DNA from: Bryobacteraceae bacterium
GTDB taxonomy: Bacteria > Acidobacteriota > Terriglobia > Bryobacterales > Bryobacteraceae
Direction of reading: 5' to 3'
DNA: 64,000 nt
Assembly (NCBI GenBank): GCA_019752335.1
Contig: JAIEMJ010000019.1
Span: 62,001 to 126,000, forward strand
Below the pieces are notes generated by a model. It was not told the origin of the DNA. It saw only the letters and a list, made by a program, of their open reading frames with translations, and ran no database searches. Positions 25,348 to 33,952 of this stretch are shown piece after piece (within the stretch, counting starts at the first letter, position 1; each line of letters opens with the position of its first letter). The position numbers were made by a program, and so were the translations under genes.

Positions 25348-25998
25348 ATGGCGCTCACCCGTCGGCAAAAAGAAGTTCTCGAATACATCTCCAAATTTCT
25401 CCAGGACCACGGCTACTCCCCCAGCTATGAGGAGATCGCCCACGGCCTGGAACTGGCCTCGCTGGCGACGGTGCATAAGCATCTCCAGGCGCTCGAAATC
25501 AAAGGCTATCTGCGGCGCGGCTTCAATCAGAGCCGTTCCGTGGAGATCGCCGACAAGTACATTGACGAGCAGCGGCGCATGTTGAACATCGCGCCCGGAC
25601 GAGCCGAATCGCTGGACACGCGCGGTATCAGCGTGCCGCTGCTGGGCCGCATCGCCGCCGGCGCACCCGTGGAGACGTACGCCTCGCAAGCGTCGCTTAA
25701 CTTCAAGGACTTCTCCGGCGACGCCGATACCTATGCGCTCGAGGTACGCGGCGAGAGCATGATCGACGACCATATCTGCAACGGCGACTTCGTCCTGGTG
25801 TCGAAGACCGATCACGCCCGGGATGGTGAAATCGTCGTGGCCTTGGTGGACGGCTCCGAAACCACCCTCAAGCGCCTCTACCGCGAAGGCGAAGTCACCC
25901 GCCTGCAGCCGGCCAATTCTAGCATGGCCCCCATCCGCGTCCCGGCGGCCAGCGTTCAGGTGCAAGGCAAAGTGCTGGCTGTCCTCCGCAAATATTAG
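25348..25998 (+). CDS. lexA: LexA repressor
   Basis: 216 residues from ATG 25348 (MALTRRQKEVLEYI); the open frame begins twelve codons upstream. SOS-response repressor that self-cleaves when RecA filaments form. An N-terminal winged helix (GYSPSYEEIAHGLELASLAT as recognition region) is followed by a hinge and the S24 peptidase domain. The cleavage bond is Ala104-Gly105 (RIAAGAPVE), with catalytic Ser137 (RGESMIDD) and Lys175 (ETTLKRLY). It is complete and should be functional. It is followed after 14 bases by tRNA-Leu. Confidence 0.96.
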   Translation: MALTRRQKEVLEYISKFLQDHGYSPSYEEIAHGLELASLATVHKHLQALEIKGYLRRGFNQSRSVEIADKYIDEQRRMLNIAPGRAESLDTRGISVPLLGRIAAGAPVETYASQASLNFKDFSGDADTYALEVRGESMIDDHICNGDFVLVSKTDHARDGEIVVALVDGSETTLKRLYREGEVTRLQPANSSMAPIRVPAASVQVQGKVLAVLRKY

Positions 25999-26012
25999 TA
26001 TCCTGGAGTTTC

Positions 26013-26097
26013 GCGGATGTGGCGAAACTGGCAGACGCACCAGACTTAGGATCTGGCGGAGCAATCCATGGAGGTTCAAGTCCTCTCATCCGCACCA
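26013..26097 (+). tRNA. tRNA-Leu (UAG anticodon)
   Basis: 85 bases. The acceptor stem is gcggatg / catccgc, followed by an encoded ACCA end. The anticodon arm is ccaga-cttagga-tctgg, anticodon TAG at loop positions 3-5, reading CUN Leu codons. A long variable arm and the T-loop ggttcaagtcc confirm a class II tRNA. Confidence 0.96.
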
Positions 26098-26130
26098 CCC
26101 TCGCCCGGGTGAGCTAGTTCGCCCGGCATC

Positions 26131-26154
26131 GCCGGCTTCGTTGATGAAGCCGGC
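26131..26154 (+). terminator. Stem-loop after tRNA-Leu
   Basis: A perfect nine-base-pair stem, gccggcttc / gaagccggc, with a six-base loop, 33 bases after the tRNA. There is no T-run right after it, so it could be a processing or weak termination hairpin. Confidence 0.45.
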
Positions 26155-26220
26155 AATGGGGCAAAGCTTGCCACTTTTGCTTTATCTATTCCCTAAAAAA
26201 AGTGAGCGCGATTGACGCCG

Positions 26221-26428
26221 TCATATTGGCCATCGCCAAAGACAGCAGCGCTTAAGCTTGCGTCCGGATCCGCAGGGGCACGGATCCTTCCGGCCCAGTT
26301 TTTCGAGCAGTTCCTTCTCGCCATGCACCACGCGCATTCCGCGTTTCACATGCGTTTCGGAGGGGAATCCTTTGCGCCGCTTACTGCTCGGCGTGAAAGG
26401 ACTGGTTGGTGGATATATTGTTGGGCAT
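26221..26428 (-). pseudogene. SEC-C zinc-motif miniprotein, frameshifted
   Basis: ATG 26428 opens [15 protein letters not shown] and stops. One frame over, the same region reads [20 protein letters not shown], then [15 protein letters not shown] and the SEC-C motif [18 protein letters not shown], ending at TGA 26221-26223. The span is 208 bases, one more than a multiple of three, so a single extra base near 26390-26400 separates the two halves. SEC-C motifs bind zinc and occur at the SecA C-terminus and in many tiny stand-alone proteins. Either this is a broken gene, a sequencing error, or translation starts internally at a GTG or ATG in the second frame, giving a protein of about 30 residues. 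Confidence 0.6.
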
Positions 26429-26460
26429 AACTAACTCCAGTCTCGTTCGAGTATACACTT

Positions 26461-27516
26461 CTAGATCGGAAGCACGTGGCGGCCGGGGCAGTCTGGGCAA
26501 GGTCCATTGGGAAACGTGTATTCGGCGCAGCAGCGTGGGCAGTAACTTCGGGTGCCGGCGGAAAACGTGGGCGCCGGAATGACGATTTTTTGCACTCGGA
26601 GCGACTGTTCGATCGCCAACCGAAGTTCCTGGTAGAACCAACGCCGCGTCTCTTCGGCGGCGGGGTCCTCGCCGGGTAGCCAGTAAGTCGTGCGACGGTA
26701 TTCTCGCGCGCCCACCAACTGCGCGCCGAACGCCACGGGGTGAAAGTCGCTTAGGGCTTCTTGCGAGATTCCGGCGGCGGCGTGGACCGCCCCGATCGGA
26801 TATAGCGCGAGACGGAGGAAATCCGCCCAGGAGGAAGCCGCGAGACGACGGTGCTTCCAGGCAATCGCCGCACTAAGGATCAGCGCAATGGCGCCGCACA
26901 CGACGACTGCCGCCGTGAGGCCCGCCGTCATCGCGATGATCGGGAAACCAAGTAACAACAGGCCCTGCAACAACAGCCCCAGGCGGCGCAGCGGTTTCAA
27001 TTTCGCCGCGACAGTGGCGCGTGCGCCGGTAGCTGCGTGGGCATCGCAAGCGTGGGTCAGCGTGCGGCGGATTTCTTCCTGCCGCGCCTGCGGGTTCAGC
27101 GACTTCAGTACGCCAAGCCACTGGCTCATTCTGTGGGCTTGCGGCGGCGATTGGCAGCGCAAGCGTACCGTGCCCAAAAGGAGGTAAGGTCCATCGGTGG
27201 CCAGCGGGCCAAGTCGGTCGAGAGCAAGGCGCAGCGGGGCCGGACGGCCGAGAACAAAATCGGTACTCGCGCTAACTACCCAATGTCCGTCGACCGCGAA
27301 CGGCGGGAGATGGGTGACGTATTCATGCGCTGGCCAAAAGGGCATGCGAAAGAGCCAGCCCCACTTTCCCGACGCCGGATAGTCAAAAGGGCGGCGGAGC
27401 CTGAGTCCGCGAGCGGCGTCGAGCCAAAGAACCGACGGAGGATCGAGCCGCAGGAAGCCCTCCGCGAGCGAGAGTAGGAGAATGACGATGTAAAAGGAGA
27501 AAGCGTCGACTAGCAC
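26461..27516 (-). CDS. Membrane protein with C-terminal zinc ribbon
   Basis: 351 residues. An N-terminal hydrophobic helix (FSFYIVILLLSLAEGFL), a large soluble region, a central pair of helices (LGLLLQGLLLLGFPIIAMTA, AAVVVCGAIALILSAAIAW), then a C-terminal CPRCCAEY...CPDC zinc ribbon (about residues 330-345). No named family. The start at 27516 lies three bases after the stop of the DUF2167-type gene, so the two form an operon. Confidence 0.75.
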   Translation of the reverse strand: MLVDAFSFYIVILLLSLAEGFLRLDPPSVLWLDAARGLRLRRPFDYPASGKWGWLFRMPFWPAHEYVTHLPPFAVDGHWVVSASTDFVLGRPAPLRLALDRLGPLATDGPYLLLGTVRLRCQSPPQAHRMSQWLGVLKSLNPQARQEEIRRTLTHACDAHAATGARATVAAKLKPLRRLGLLLQGLLLLGFPIIAMTAGLTAAVVVCGAIALILSAAIAWKHRRLAASSWADFLRLALYPIGAVHAAAGISQEALSDFHPVAFGAQLVGAREYRRTTYWLPGEDPAAEETRRWFYQELRLAIEQSLRVQKIVIPAPTFSAGTRSYCPRCCAEYTFPNGPCPDCPGRHVLPI

Positions 27517-27519
27517 GAC

Positions 27520-28419
27520 TTACGCGCTCGGCGTCTCTTCACTTTCAGTGGCCGGTGGCGCAGGTGATCTGCCCGTGAAGAGGCGCTTGATCGCGGCGCC
27601 AAAGCCCACTAACGCCAAGGCGACCAATTTCCAGCCAGCGATGAGGAATTTCGTAAGAGTCTTGAGGAGCCCGCCCTTGACGGCGGCTGCCGCGGCGCCG
27701 CCCAGCACCAACGCCGACAGACCGTACTCCGCGATTTTGTCGCCCGACCGGAAGGCGGAGTATTTGTCGTCGGGATTGTACTCAAACTTACCGATTAAAC
27801 CGCTGTACTCCTTAACCGCTGTTTGCATTTGCTCGGGATCCGCTACCAGCACCGCACTCATAACGCCGCGCCGGCCGAGCAAACGCATGTTGTGATTCAC
27901 CGTTTTTCCATCCTTTGAACTCGCCAGCGTAGCCCACACGAGATTGTTGGTGGCCTTGTCATAGTGCGGCTTTTCAAACCAACCTTCGAGTTTCAATAAC
28001 GTCAACCCGGCTTCCTTGCGCCGCTCGTTCGAAGCCTCCTGGCCCTCCTGCAAAGACTTCAGCAACGCGGCTTCATCCAGCGTTTCCTTCTCGTCATCTT
28101 TCACATAACCAGACTCATCGAATTCAAACACCACAAACCAATTTGACTTCATATTGGCGATGGTTCCGTACTCGTTACCGCCCGGCAAATTCCCGGTAGC
28201 TTGCAGGAACAGCCGGGTGTTCTCCGCGTCAGCAAAAGCATAACCTTCCGGGACATCCACCATGGCAATTGCGCCCAACTTAGCCTTGATCGGCCCCTTT
28301 TGCCAAGCGATTTTCGGCTCAGGAGTCTTCGCCTCTTCTTTACTGGGTTCTTGCTTTTGTGACCAAACTAACACGGTCGAAAAGCAAATTAGCGTAAAGA
28401 ACCGGCTCGCGTGTTTCAT
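27520..28419 (-). CDS. DUF2167-type membrane protein
   Basis: 299 residues from ATG 28419 (MKHASRFFTLICFSTVLVWS, signal peptide); the open frame starts 13 codons earlier. Features of the DUF2167 family: AKLGAIAMVDVPEGYAFADA, ENTRLFLQATGN, WFVVFEFDESGYVKDDEKET, GWFEKPHYDKATNNLVWATL, and a C-terminal membrane segment (LVLGGAAAAAVKGG, LVALALVGFGAAIKRLF). Function of the family is unknown. Operon leader for the zinc-ribbon membrane protein. Confidence 0.85.
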   Translation of the reverse strand: MKHASRFFTLICFSTVLVWSQKQEPSKEEAKTPEPKIAWQKGPIKAKLGAIAMVDVPEGYAFADAENTRLFLQATGNLPGGNEYGTIANMKSNWFVVFEFDESGYVKDDEKETLDEAALLKSLQEGQEASNERRKEAGLTLLKLEGWFEKPHYDKATNNLVWATLASSKDGKTVNHNMRLLGRRGVMSAVLVADPEQMQTAVKEYSGLIGKFEYNPDDKYSAFRSGDKIAEYGLSALVLGGAAAAAVKGGLLKTLTKFLIAGWKLVALALVGFGAAIKRLFTGRSPAPPATESEETPSA

Positions 28420-28829
28420 ATCTGCGGAGATTATGACATCAATTGCCGCTGGCCTCAAGGTAAATTACACGCCAATGCGGCTCGTAGATAAGTGGAGCAG
28501 GCGCCTAGCCTCATCAATCGATCCGCATTGTCATTCAAGGCGCTCTTTGCTGTTTTCGCCCCGCCAACTCGCGCCGCTTTCCGCAGATCGAGGCACCAAG
28601 CCATGCCAACAGAGCCAGAGGCCCGATGGCACTCACTCATCGCTTAACTTCGCTCCGCTTCTTCAAAAGTTGCTTTATTCATGCGATCCCGCGACGAAAG
28701 CGTAAGCTTCTCCCGGCGTCGCGATCAACCGCGTATTGTTCCGACAGACGGGCGCCTTGATTGCGCGAGGAATACGGGTTTCGACCGATTGAGGTCCAGG
28801 ACGCTCCGATCAAGGTTTATAATCAATTT
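28420..28829 (+). other. Intergenic region without a recognisable gene
   Basis: About 400 bases between the DUF2167-type gene and the antitoxin-like gene. Small open frames exist on both strands but none has a ribosome site, family motif or plausible composition. I see no RNA gene or clear repeat. Confidence 0.4.
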
Positions 28830-29033
28830 ATGGCCAGTCGCGTCGAAAAAATCGAGACGGAAGTCATGCAGCTATCGGTCGAAGAGTTGGATGCTTTCCG
28901 TCTATGGTTCACTGAGCACGACTTCGATGCCTGGGACCGGCAGATGGCGGCGGATTCCAAAGCGGGCAAGCTGGATCGTTTGGCGGATGAAGCCATGCGC
29001 GATTACGACGCTGGATTCACGACGGAGCTTTGA
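28830..29033 (+). CDS. Putative antitoxin of a decayed toxin-antitoxin pair
   Basis: 67 residues from ATG 28830 (MASRVEKIETEVMQLSVEEL). Short, acidic and helical, with LSVEELDAFRLWFTEHDFDA followed by LDRLADEAMRDYDAG. This pattern is common in small antitoxins placed before RelE/HigB-type toxins. The stop TGA overlaps the TTG start of the downstream toxin remnant (TTGA at 29030-29033), the usual coupling in such pairs. Confidence 0.65.
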   Translation: MASRVEKIETEVMQLSVEELDAFRLWFTEHDFDAWDRQMAADSKAGKLDRLADEAMRDYDAGFTTEL

Positions 29034-29317
29034 CCCACCGCACGACTCCCGCCTTCTGGAGGCTTTACAATCAGCTTCCGGAGCCGATTCGGAAGACCGC
29101 GGATAAGGCTTTTCAGCTATTGAAGAACGATCCCTAGCATCCATCGCTGCACTTTAAGCGAGTGGGTAAGTATTTCACGGCACGTATTGACTTGGATTAT
29201 CGAAGCGTGAGAGTTCCGCTCACTGAAGGTGTTCTCGGGTTCTGGATCGGGACGCATCATGAGTACGACATGATCCCACTGGGCACCCCAGGACCGGCAG
29301 TAATCGGTTCGAGTTGA
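29030..29317 (+). pseudogene. RelE/HigB-like toxin remnant with internal stop
   Basis: From TTG 29030 the frame reads THRTTPAFWRLYNQLPEPIR, then KTADKAFQLLKNDP, then TAG at 29135-29137. It continues as HPSLHFKRVGKYFTARIDLD, YRSVRVPLTEG, FWIGTHHEYDMI to TGA 29315. I recognise this as a small ParE/RelE-superfamily toxin in which LKNDP(R)HPSLHFK is normally continuous. The in-frame TAG makes it a pseudogene, while the antitoxin upstream is intact. Confidence 0.7.
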
Positions 29318-29477
29318 GCTGGGAGACGTAACTCGTTCGCGACCGCGAACAGTTCGGCAATACCCGCCCTGTTCTTCAAACCTAGCGTCCGATGGCGCAA
29401 AGAAGCAGCCCTTTGCGCGCGGCTTCCCGTTGGGAGAAGATTCCTCCTTCCCCCCACCACCGTGGTAACTTCCTCCT

Positions 29478-30884
29478 ATGATGCAACGCTACCTGCTCAC
29501 CTGGATCCTCTGCGCCCTGGCGGCATCCGCCGCTGAGCCCGCCGTCGACTGGACCAAGGCGAAGGCCGAAGCGCTCCAGCATTTCCAGGCCATCGTGCGC
29601 ATGAACACCAGCAATCCGCCTGGCAACGAGACGCAGGTGGTGAACTATATCAAAGCGCTCTTTGATCGCGAGGGCATTCCCTATGAGATCTTCGCCCTGG
29701 AGCCGAACCGCGCTAACCTCGTGGCGCGGCTGAAGGGGAATGGCAGTAAGAAGCCGATTCTGATCATGGGTCATACCGACACCGTAGGCGTCCAGCGCGA
29801 AAAGTGGCCCGTGGACCCCTTCGGCGCCGTGCGTCAGGATGGCTTCATCTGGGGCCGCGGCACCACCGACAACAAGGACTGCGTCGCCGCCGGCGTCATG
29901 TTGATGCTGCAGTTGAAGCGGCTGAAGGTGCCGCTCGACCGTGACGTCATCTTCGTGGCCGAAGCGAGCGAGGAGAGTTCTAGCGGTCCGGTGAACGTGG
30001 GCATTGAGTATCTGGTGAAGGAGCATTGGCCGGCGATTGAGGCCGAGTACGCGCTGGCCGAAGGCGGCTTTGTGCATTCGGAGAACGGCAAGGTGCGCTT
30101 CGTGGAGATCGCCGCCACCGAGAAAGTGCCGCGCCGCGCGAAGCTGGTCTCCACCGGGACCTCGGGCCATGGCTCGCGGCCTCGCCGCGACAACGCCGTG
30201 GTGCATCTGTCGACCGCCGTCAGCAAGATCGGTAACTGGGAGCCGCCCATGCGGCTGAACGACGTCACGCGGACCTTTTTTGAACGCCTCGGCACCATCA
30301 GCCCGCCCGAGGAGGCGGCGCGTTACAACGGGCTGGTAGATCCGCAGAAGTCCGCCGCGATTCAGCGCTACTTCGCCGAAAAGGATCTCGGCAAGTACTC
30401 CGTCCTGCGGACGTCCATTTCGCCCACCATGCTCACCGCGGGCTTTCGCGAGAACGTGATCCCCTCGCAGGCCGAAGCGATGTTGGACATCCGCGCGCTG
30501 CCGGACGAGGACATGACGGCCTTCTACGCGCAGATGGAGCGCGTGATCGGCGACCCCATGGTGAAGATCGTCCCCAGCCCGCCCGGCCGTCCGTCAGCGC
30601 CGCCGAGCCGGATCGATACCGAAATGTTCCGCGCCCTCGAAAAGACCCAACGCCGTATGTACCCCGGCGCGATCACGATTCCCGGCATGGTGACCGGCGC
30701 GACCGACCTGGCGCAACTGCGCGCCAAGGGAGTGCAGGCGTACGGCATTGGTCCGCAGTTTGACGAAGCGGAATTTGCCGAGCACGGCTGGCACAGCGAC
30801 GTGGAACGGCTGAGTGAGGACTCGCTCTACGGCCTGGTGCAATTCCTCTGGTACACGGTAGTAGAAGTAGCGGCGAGCAAGTAG
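29478..30884 (+). CDS. Secreted M20-family metallopeptidase
   Basis: 468 residues. A signal peptide (MMQRYLLTWILCALAASAAE) precedes the M20/M28-like fold with its two co-catalytic zinc sites: His in ILIMGHTDTVG, Asp in GRGTTDNKDCV, and the paired Glu in VAEASEESSSG. A dimerisation (lid) domain follows (TGTSGHGSRPRRDNAVVHLS), and the last ligand His is probably in AEHGWHSDVERL. Family members hydrolyse dipeptides, N-acyl amino acids or carnosine-type substrates. The preference cannot be told. Stands alone, closed by the hairpin at 30896-30932. Confidence 0.92.
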   Translation: MMQRYLLTWILCALAASAAEPAVDWTKAKAEALQHFQAIVRMNTSNPPGNETQVVNYIKALFDREGIPYEIFALEPNRANLVARLKGNGSKKPILIMGHTDTVGVQREKWPVDPFGAVRQDGFIWGRGTTDNKDCVAAGVMLMLQLKRLKVPLDRDVIFVAEASEESSSGPVNVGIEYLVKEHWPAIEAEYALAEGGFVHSENGKVRFVEIAATEKVPRRAKLVSTGTSGHGSRPRRDNAVVHLSTAVSKIGNWEPPMRLNDVTRTFFERLGTISPPEEAARYNGLVDPQKSAAIQRYFAEKDLGKYSVLRTSISPTMLTAGFRENVIPSQAEAMLDIRALPDEDMTAFYAQMERVIGDPMVKIVPSPPGRPSAPPSRIDTEMFRALEKTQRRMYPGAITIPGMVTGATDLAQLRAKGVQAYGIGPQFDEAEFAEHGWHSDVERLSEDSLYGLVQFLWYTVVEVAASK

Positions 30885-30895
30885 GAACACGAACA

Positions 30896-30932
30896 GGGCG
30901 GGGCCTGGCTCCAACTTGGAGAGGCACCGCCC
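30896..30932 (+). terminator. Strong hairpin between convergent genes
   Basis: GGGCGG-G-GCCT pairs with AGGC-A-CCGCCC around a 15-base inner region that can itself pair (ctccaa / ttggag). The downstream GCTGGTTTT is a modest T-rich tail for the + strand. It probably ends the M20 peptidase transcript and may act for the facing small gene. Confidence 0.6.
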
Positions 30933-30962
30933 GCTGGTTTTCTGGGACTCTAAGGGGAACGC

Positions 30963-31130
30963 TTAGCGCTTGCGCTGGCCGCGGACGACCTTCTTGACTT
31001 TCTTCTTCATGGAGCCGCGCGCCACGGTGGCCGGGCGGGGCTGCAACGGAGCCTTCTCTTCCGCCGCCTTACGCGCCTTGCGCTTGGCTACCTTGCGAAC
31101 TGCTTTGTCTTCAATCGTCTTCGTATTCAT
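30963..31130 (-). CDS. Small highly basic protein
   Basis: 55 residues (ATG 31130, TAA 30963-30965): MNTKTIEDKAVRKVAKRKAR, then KAAEEKAPLQPRPATVARGS and KKKVKKVVRGQRKR. Extremely rich in Lys/Arg/Ala, like histone-H1-type or ribosome-associated tails, so nucleic-acid binding is likely. It starts one base before the stop of the helicase gene on the same strand, so it belongs to that transcript. Confidence 0.65.
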   Translation of the reverse strand: MNTKTIEDKAVRKVAKRKARKAAEEKAPLQPRPATVARGSMKKKVKKVVRGQRKR

Positions 31131-33584
31131 TTAATCGCTTTCAATTCCTGCGTACTTCGCAACTAATTTCTTCAGGCCGGCGGTGGCAAAGCTGATGGTC
31201 AGCTTGGCATCCTCGCCGTCGCCTTCTACTCGCATGATGGTGCCCCGCCCATACTTGGGATGGACAACTTTACCACCATTCCGGAAACCCTTCTTCACCG
31301 GCGCACGCGCAGCCACTGGCCGAGCCACGGGCGGCGTTGCGGGAAAGCCCAGCCGCGCTTGCCCAGGCAAGGGCGGTGCCACCGGAGGCGGCGGCGCGAC
31401 CGGTGCGGCCCGAATGGGCACGGGACCGGACGGCGGGCTAGGCCGGCTCGCAGGCTGTACGGAAGGCGCGGCCGGTTTCACCGGCATGCCCCGCTCCGCA
31501 AAGTACTGCGAGATGTTCTCTACTGAATTATATGTCTTTCCGGTGTACGTCGTCTTCTTCACTGACTCGCGGACCAAAACTTGTTCCGCGTCCAGGTTCA
31601 CCTGGGACACCGGCGTATCGAGAAAAGTGCCGGGCCGGGCGCGTTCGAGCAACTCCGCCGGTACCTCGGTGAGGAAGCGCGACGGGATCGTCATCTCGGG
31701 CGCGCCGCCGCCGAAGCGCCGCCGGAAACGCGCGTAAGAGAGATGCAGGCGCTGCTCAGCGCGCGTCATGGCGACATAGCAGAGGCGGCGCTCCTCTTCC
31801 AGATTCTCCTCGGACTCGCGCGAGCGCGAGTGCGGAAAGAGTCCCTCCTCCATGCCCGCCACGTAGACCACGGGAAACTCGAGGCCCTTGGCGTTGTGCA
31901 TGGTCATGAGCGTGATGGCGGAGGCCGAATCAAGCTCGTCGGTCTGAGCGACCAGCGCGGCGTGATCGAGGAACTCGGTGATATTCTCCCCGCGCTCCAC
32001 GGCATCGGCTGCGGCGTTGACGAGTTCCTCGAGGTTGGCCAGGCGGCCTTCGCTGTCGGGCGAATTGCTCTCCTTCAACATGCGGTAATAACCGGTGCGC
32101 TCCAGGATGTTTTGCAGCATGCCGTCCAGCGGCAATTCGGTCTGGGCGCGCATTTCGTTGATCAGGCTGAGGAAGGCGCCCACTGCGGCGTCAGCGCGGG
32201 CGCCGAATTTCCTCTCGGCGCACATCTGTTCGAGAGCCGTCCACAGGCTGACGCCCTGCTCCAGCGCGACGGCCTCCACTTGTTCCAGCGTCGTCTTGCC
32301 GATGCCGCGCGCCGGCTGGTTGATGATGCGTAAGAGCGCCATCGAGTCATCGGGCGACGTGATCAGCTTCAGGTAACACAGCGCGTCCTTGATTTCGGCG
32401 CGCTGATAGAAGCTGGTGCCGCCCACCACTTTGTACTTGCGGCCATAGCGGCGCAAGGCCTCTTCCACCTGGCGCGACTGCGAATTCGTCCGGTAGAGCA
32501 CGGCGATTTTGGCTTTGCTGTCGCGGTCAAACTCGCGCTCAATCGATTGCGCGATGTACATCGCCTCCTGCTCGCCGGTGGCCGCTTCGAAGAGCGAAAT
32601 CTTCGCGCCTTCGGCGGCGGAGGTCCACAACGTCTTGCCCTTGCGCTGGAGGTTCTTCGCCACCACGGCCGAGGCCGCGGCCAGGATGTTGCGCGTGGAG
32701 CGGTAGTTCTGTTCCAGGCGAATCACCCGGGCGCGCGGATAGTCCTTCTCAAAGTCGAGGATGTTGCGGATGTCGGCGCCGCGCCAGCCGTAAATCGACT
32801 GGTCCTCGTCGCCTACCACGGCCAGGTTGCTGTGCGTGCGCGTTAGCAGCCGGATGAGGTCATACTGCGTGCGGTTGGTGTCCTGATACTCATCGATCAT
32901 CAGGTACTGGAATTGGCGGTTGTAGCGCTCGCGCGTCTGGTCATCGTGCGCCAGCAGGCGGACGGCGAGCAGGAGCAGATCGTCAAAGTCGGCCGCGTTG
33001 CTTTCGATCAGGCTTCGCTCGTAGCGCTCGTAGATGGCGGCGAGCGTCTTGGCCTTGGGGTCGGCCGTCTTGAGCCAATCCGTGGGCGATTCGCCGTTGT
33101 TCTTCGCGTGCGAAATCTTCGAGAGCACCGCGCGGTACTGCATGAATTTCTCGTCGAGGTTCAGATGGCGGAAGGCCTGCTTGACGATGCCGAGTTGGTC
33201 ATCGGCGTCGTAGATGGTGAAGTTGCGCGTGAAGTTGGGCCGCAGGGGCGCCAGGCGATCGCCGTCGCGGCGCAGCAGACGGACGCAGAAGGAGTGGAAG
33301 GTGGCCAGCACCGGCGCATGATGGTAGCTCTCAAAGCCGCCCAGGAGCTTCTGTACGCGTTCGCGCATTTCGCCGGCCGCTTTGTTGGTGAAGGTGACGG
33401 CGAGCACGGCGGGGCCGGGCACCTGATGCGCGGTGATCAGGTGGCAAATCCGGTGCGTGATCACCCGCGTTTTGCCCGAGCCGGCGCCAGCCAGAATCAG
33501 CAGCGGCCCGTCGACATGAGCGACGGCATTCTGCTGCTCGGGGTTCATTCCAGACAAGAAATCCACGCGGGTCGGGTGCTCCAT
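31131..33584 (-). CDS. pcrA: ATP-dependent DNA helicase PcrA/UvrD
   Basis: 817 residues. Superfamily 1 3'-5' helicase for nucleotide excision repair, replication restart and RecA clearing. Seen in order: Q motif MNPEQQNAV; Walker A GAGSGKT (33-39); TFTNKAAGEMRER; ATFHSFCVRLLRRDG; Walker B MIDEYQDTNRTQYDLI; GDEDQSIYGWRGADI; LEQNYRST; TMHNAKGLEFPVVYVAGMEE; VAMTRAEQRLHLSYA. After a Pro-rich linker (PPSGPVPIRAAPVAPPPP) the C-terminal Tudor-like RNA polymerase-binding region appears (FRNGGKVVHPKYGRGTIMRV). Full length for PcrA. Confidence 0.97.
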   Translation of the reverse strand: MEHPTRVDFLSGMNPEQQNAVAHVDGPLLILAGAGSGKTRVITHRICHLITAHQVPGPAVLAVTFTNKAAGEMRERVQKLLGGFESYHHAPVLATFHSFCVRLLRRDGDRLAPLRPNFTRNFTIYDADDQLGIVKQAFRHLNLDEKFMQYRAVLSKISHAKNNGESPTDWLKTADPKAKTLAAIYERYERSLIESNAADFDDLLLLAVRLLAHDDQTRERYNRQFQYLMIDEYQDTNRTQYDLIRLLTRTHSNLAVVGDEDQSIYGWRGADIRNILDFEKDYPRARVIRLEQNYRSTRNILAAASAVVAKNLQRKGKTLWTSAAEGAKISLFEAATGEQEAMYIAQSIEREFDRDSKAKIAVLYRTNSQSRQVEEALRRYGRKYKVVGGTSFYQRAEIKDALCYLKLITSPDDSMALLRIINQPARGIGKTTLEQVEAVALEQGVSLWTALEQMCAERKFGARADAAVGAFLSLINEMRAQTELPLDGMLQNILERTGYYRMLKESNSPDSEGRLANLEELVNAAADAVERGENITEFLDHAALVAQTDELDSASAITLMTMHNAKGLEFPVVYVAGMEEGLFPHSRSRESEENLEEERRLCYVAMTRAEQRLHLSYARFRRRFGGGAPEMTIPSRFLTEVPAELLERARPGTFLDTPVSQVNLDAEQVLVRESVKKTTYTGKTYNSVENISQYFAERGMPVKPAAPSVQPASRPSPPSGPVPIRAAPVAPPPPVAPPLPGQARLGFPATPPVARPVAARAPVKKGFRNGGKVVHPKYGRGTIMRVEGDGEDAKLTISFATAGLKKLVAKYAGIESD

Positions 33585-33730
33585 GCAGTCGGGTAAGGGG
33601 GAAGTTCGGGGCTAGCCTTCCGAGTGTAGCAAACCGGTTTCGCGGGGCAAACTCGCTCCCCGCAAATGCGTGAGCCCATTCACCCTTCAGCGTGATTGCT
33701 GAATGGGTCTTCACCTGATATGGTTCAGAG

Positions 33731-33952
33731 ATGTCGCCTCATTCACGGAAAAATCTCCCCCCGGCCGCCGACGCCGAATCCGCGCTAGAGCTTCTTTATC
33801 AGCATCATACATTACTGAACGAGTTGATCCAACGTCTGGAGACTTACCAGAATACGCAGGAAATCATCGCGCTTTCCCAGGCCATAGTACCCCCAGTACC
33901 TACCTTGAAAGAGCCTTGGCAAAACCTAAGGCAGCCAGTCCATCCGCGATAA
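33731..33952 (+). CDS. Doubtful small protein
   Basis: 73 residues, MSPHSRKNLPPAADAESALE then LLYQHHTLLNELIQRLETYQ. The middle is helical and not Arg-rich, unlike most shadow frames here, but the 3' end overlaps the end of the marC gene by 53 bases and there is no clear ribosome site. TAGTACC (33885-33891) lies inside it. Listed because the 315-base gap between pcrA and marC otherwise holds no gene. Confidence 0.25.
   Translation: MSPHSRKNLPPAADAESALELLYQHHTLLNELIQRLETYQNTQEIIALSQAIVPPVPTLKEPWQNLRQPVHPR

Noticed and set aside
29318-29460. Minus-strand fragment TLGLKNRAGIAELFAVANEL resembling the last helix of a LuxR/NarL DNA-binding domain
   Set aside because: Only about 20 residues resemble the family, with no recognition helix or start; too short to call even as a remnant.
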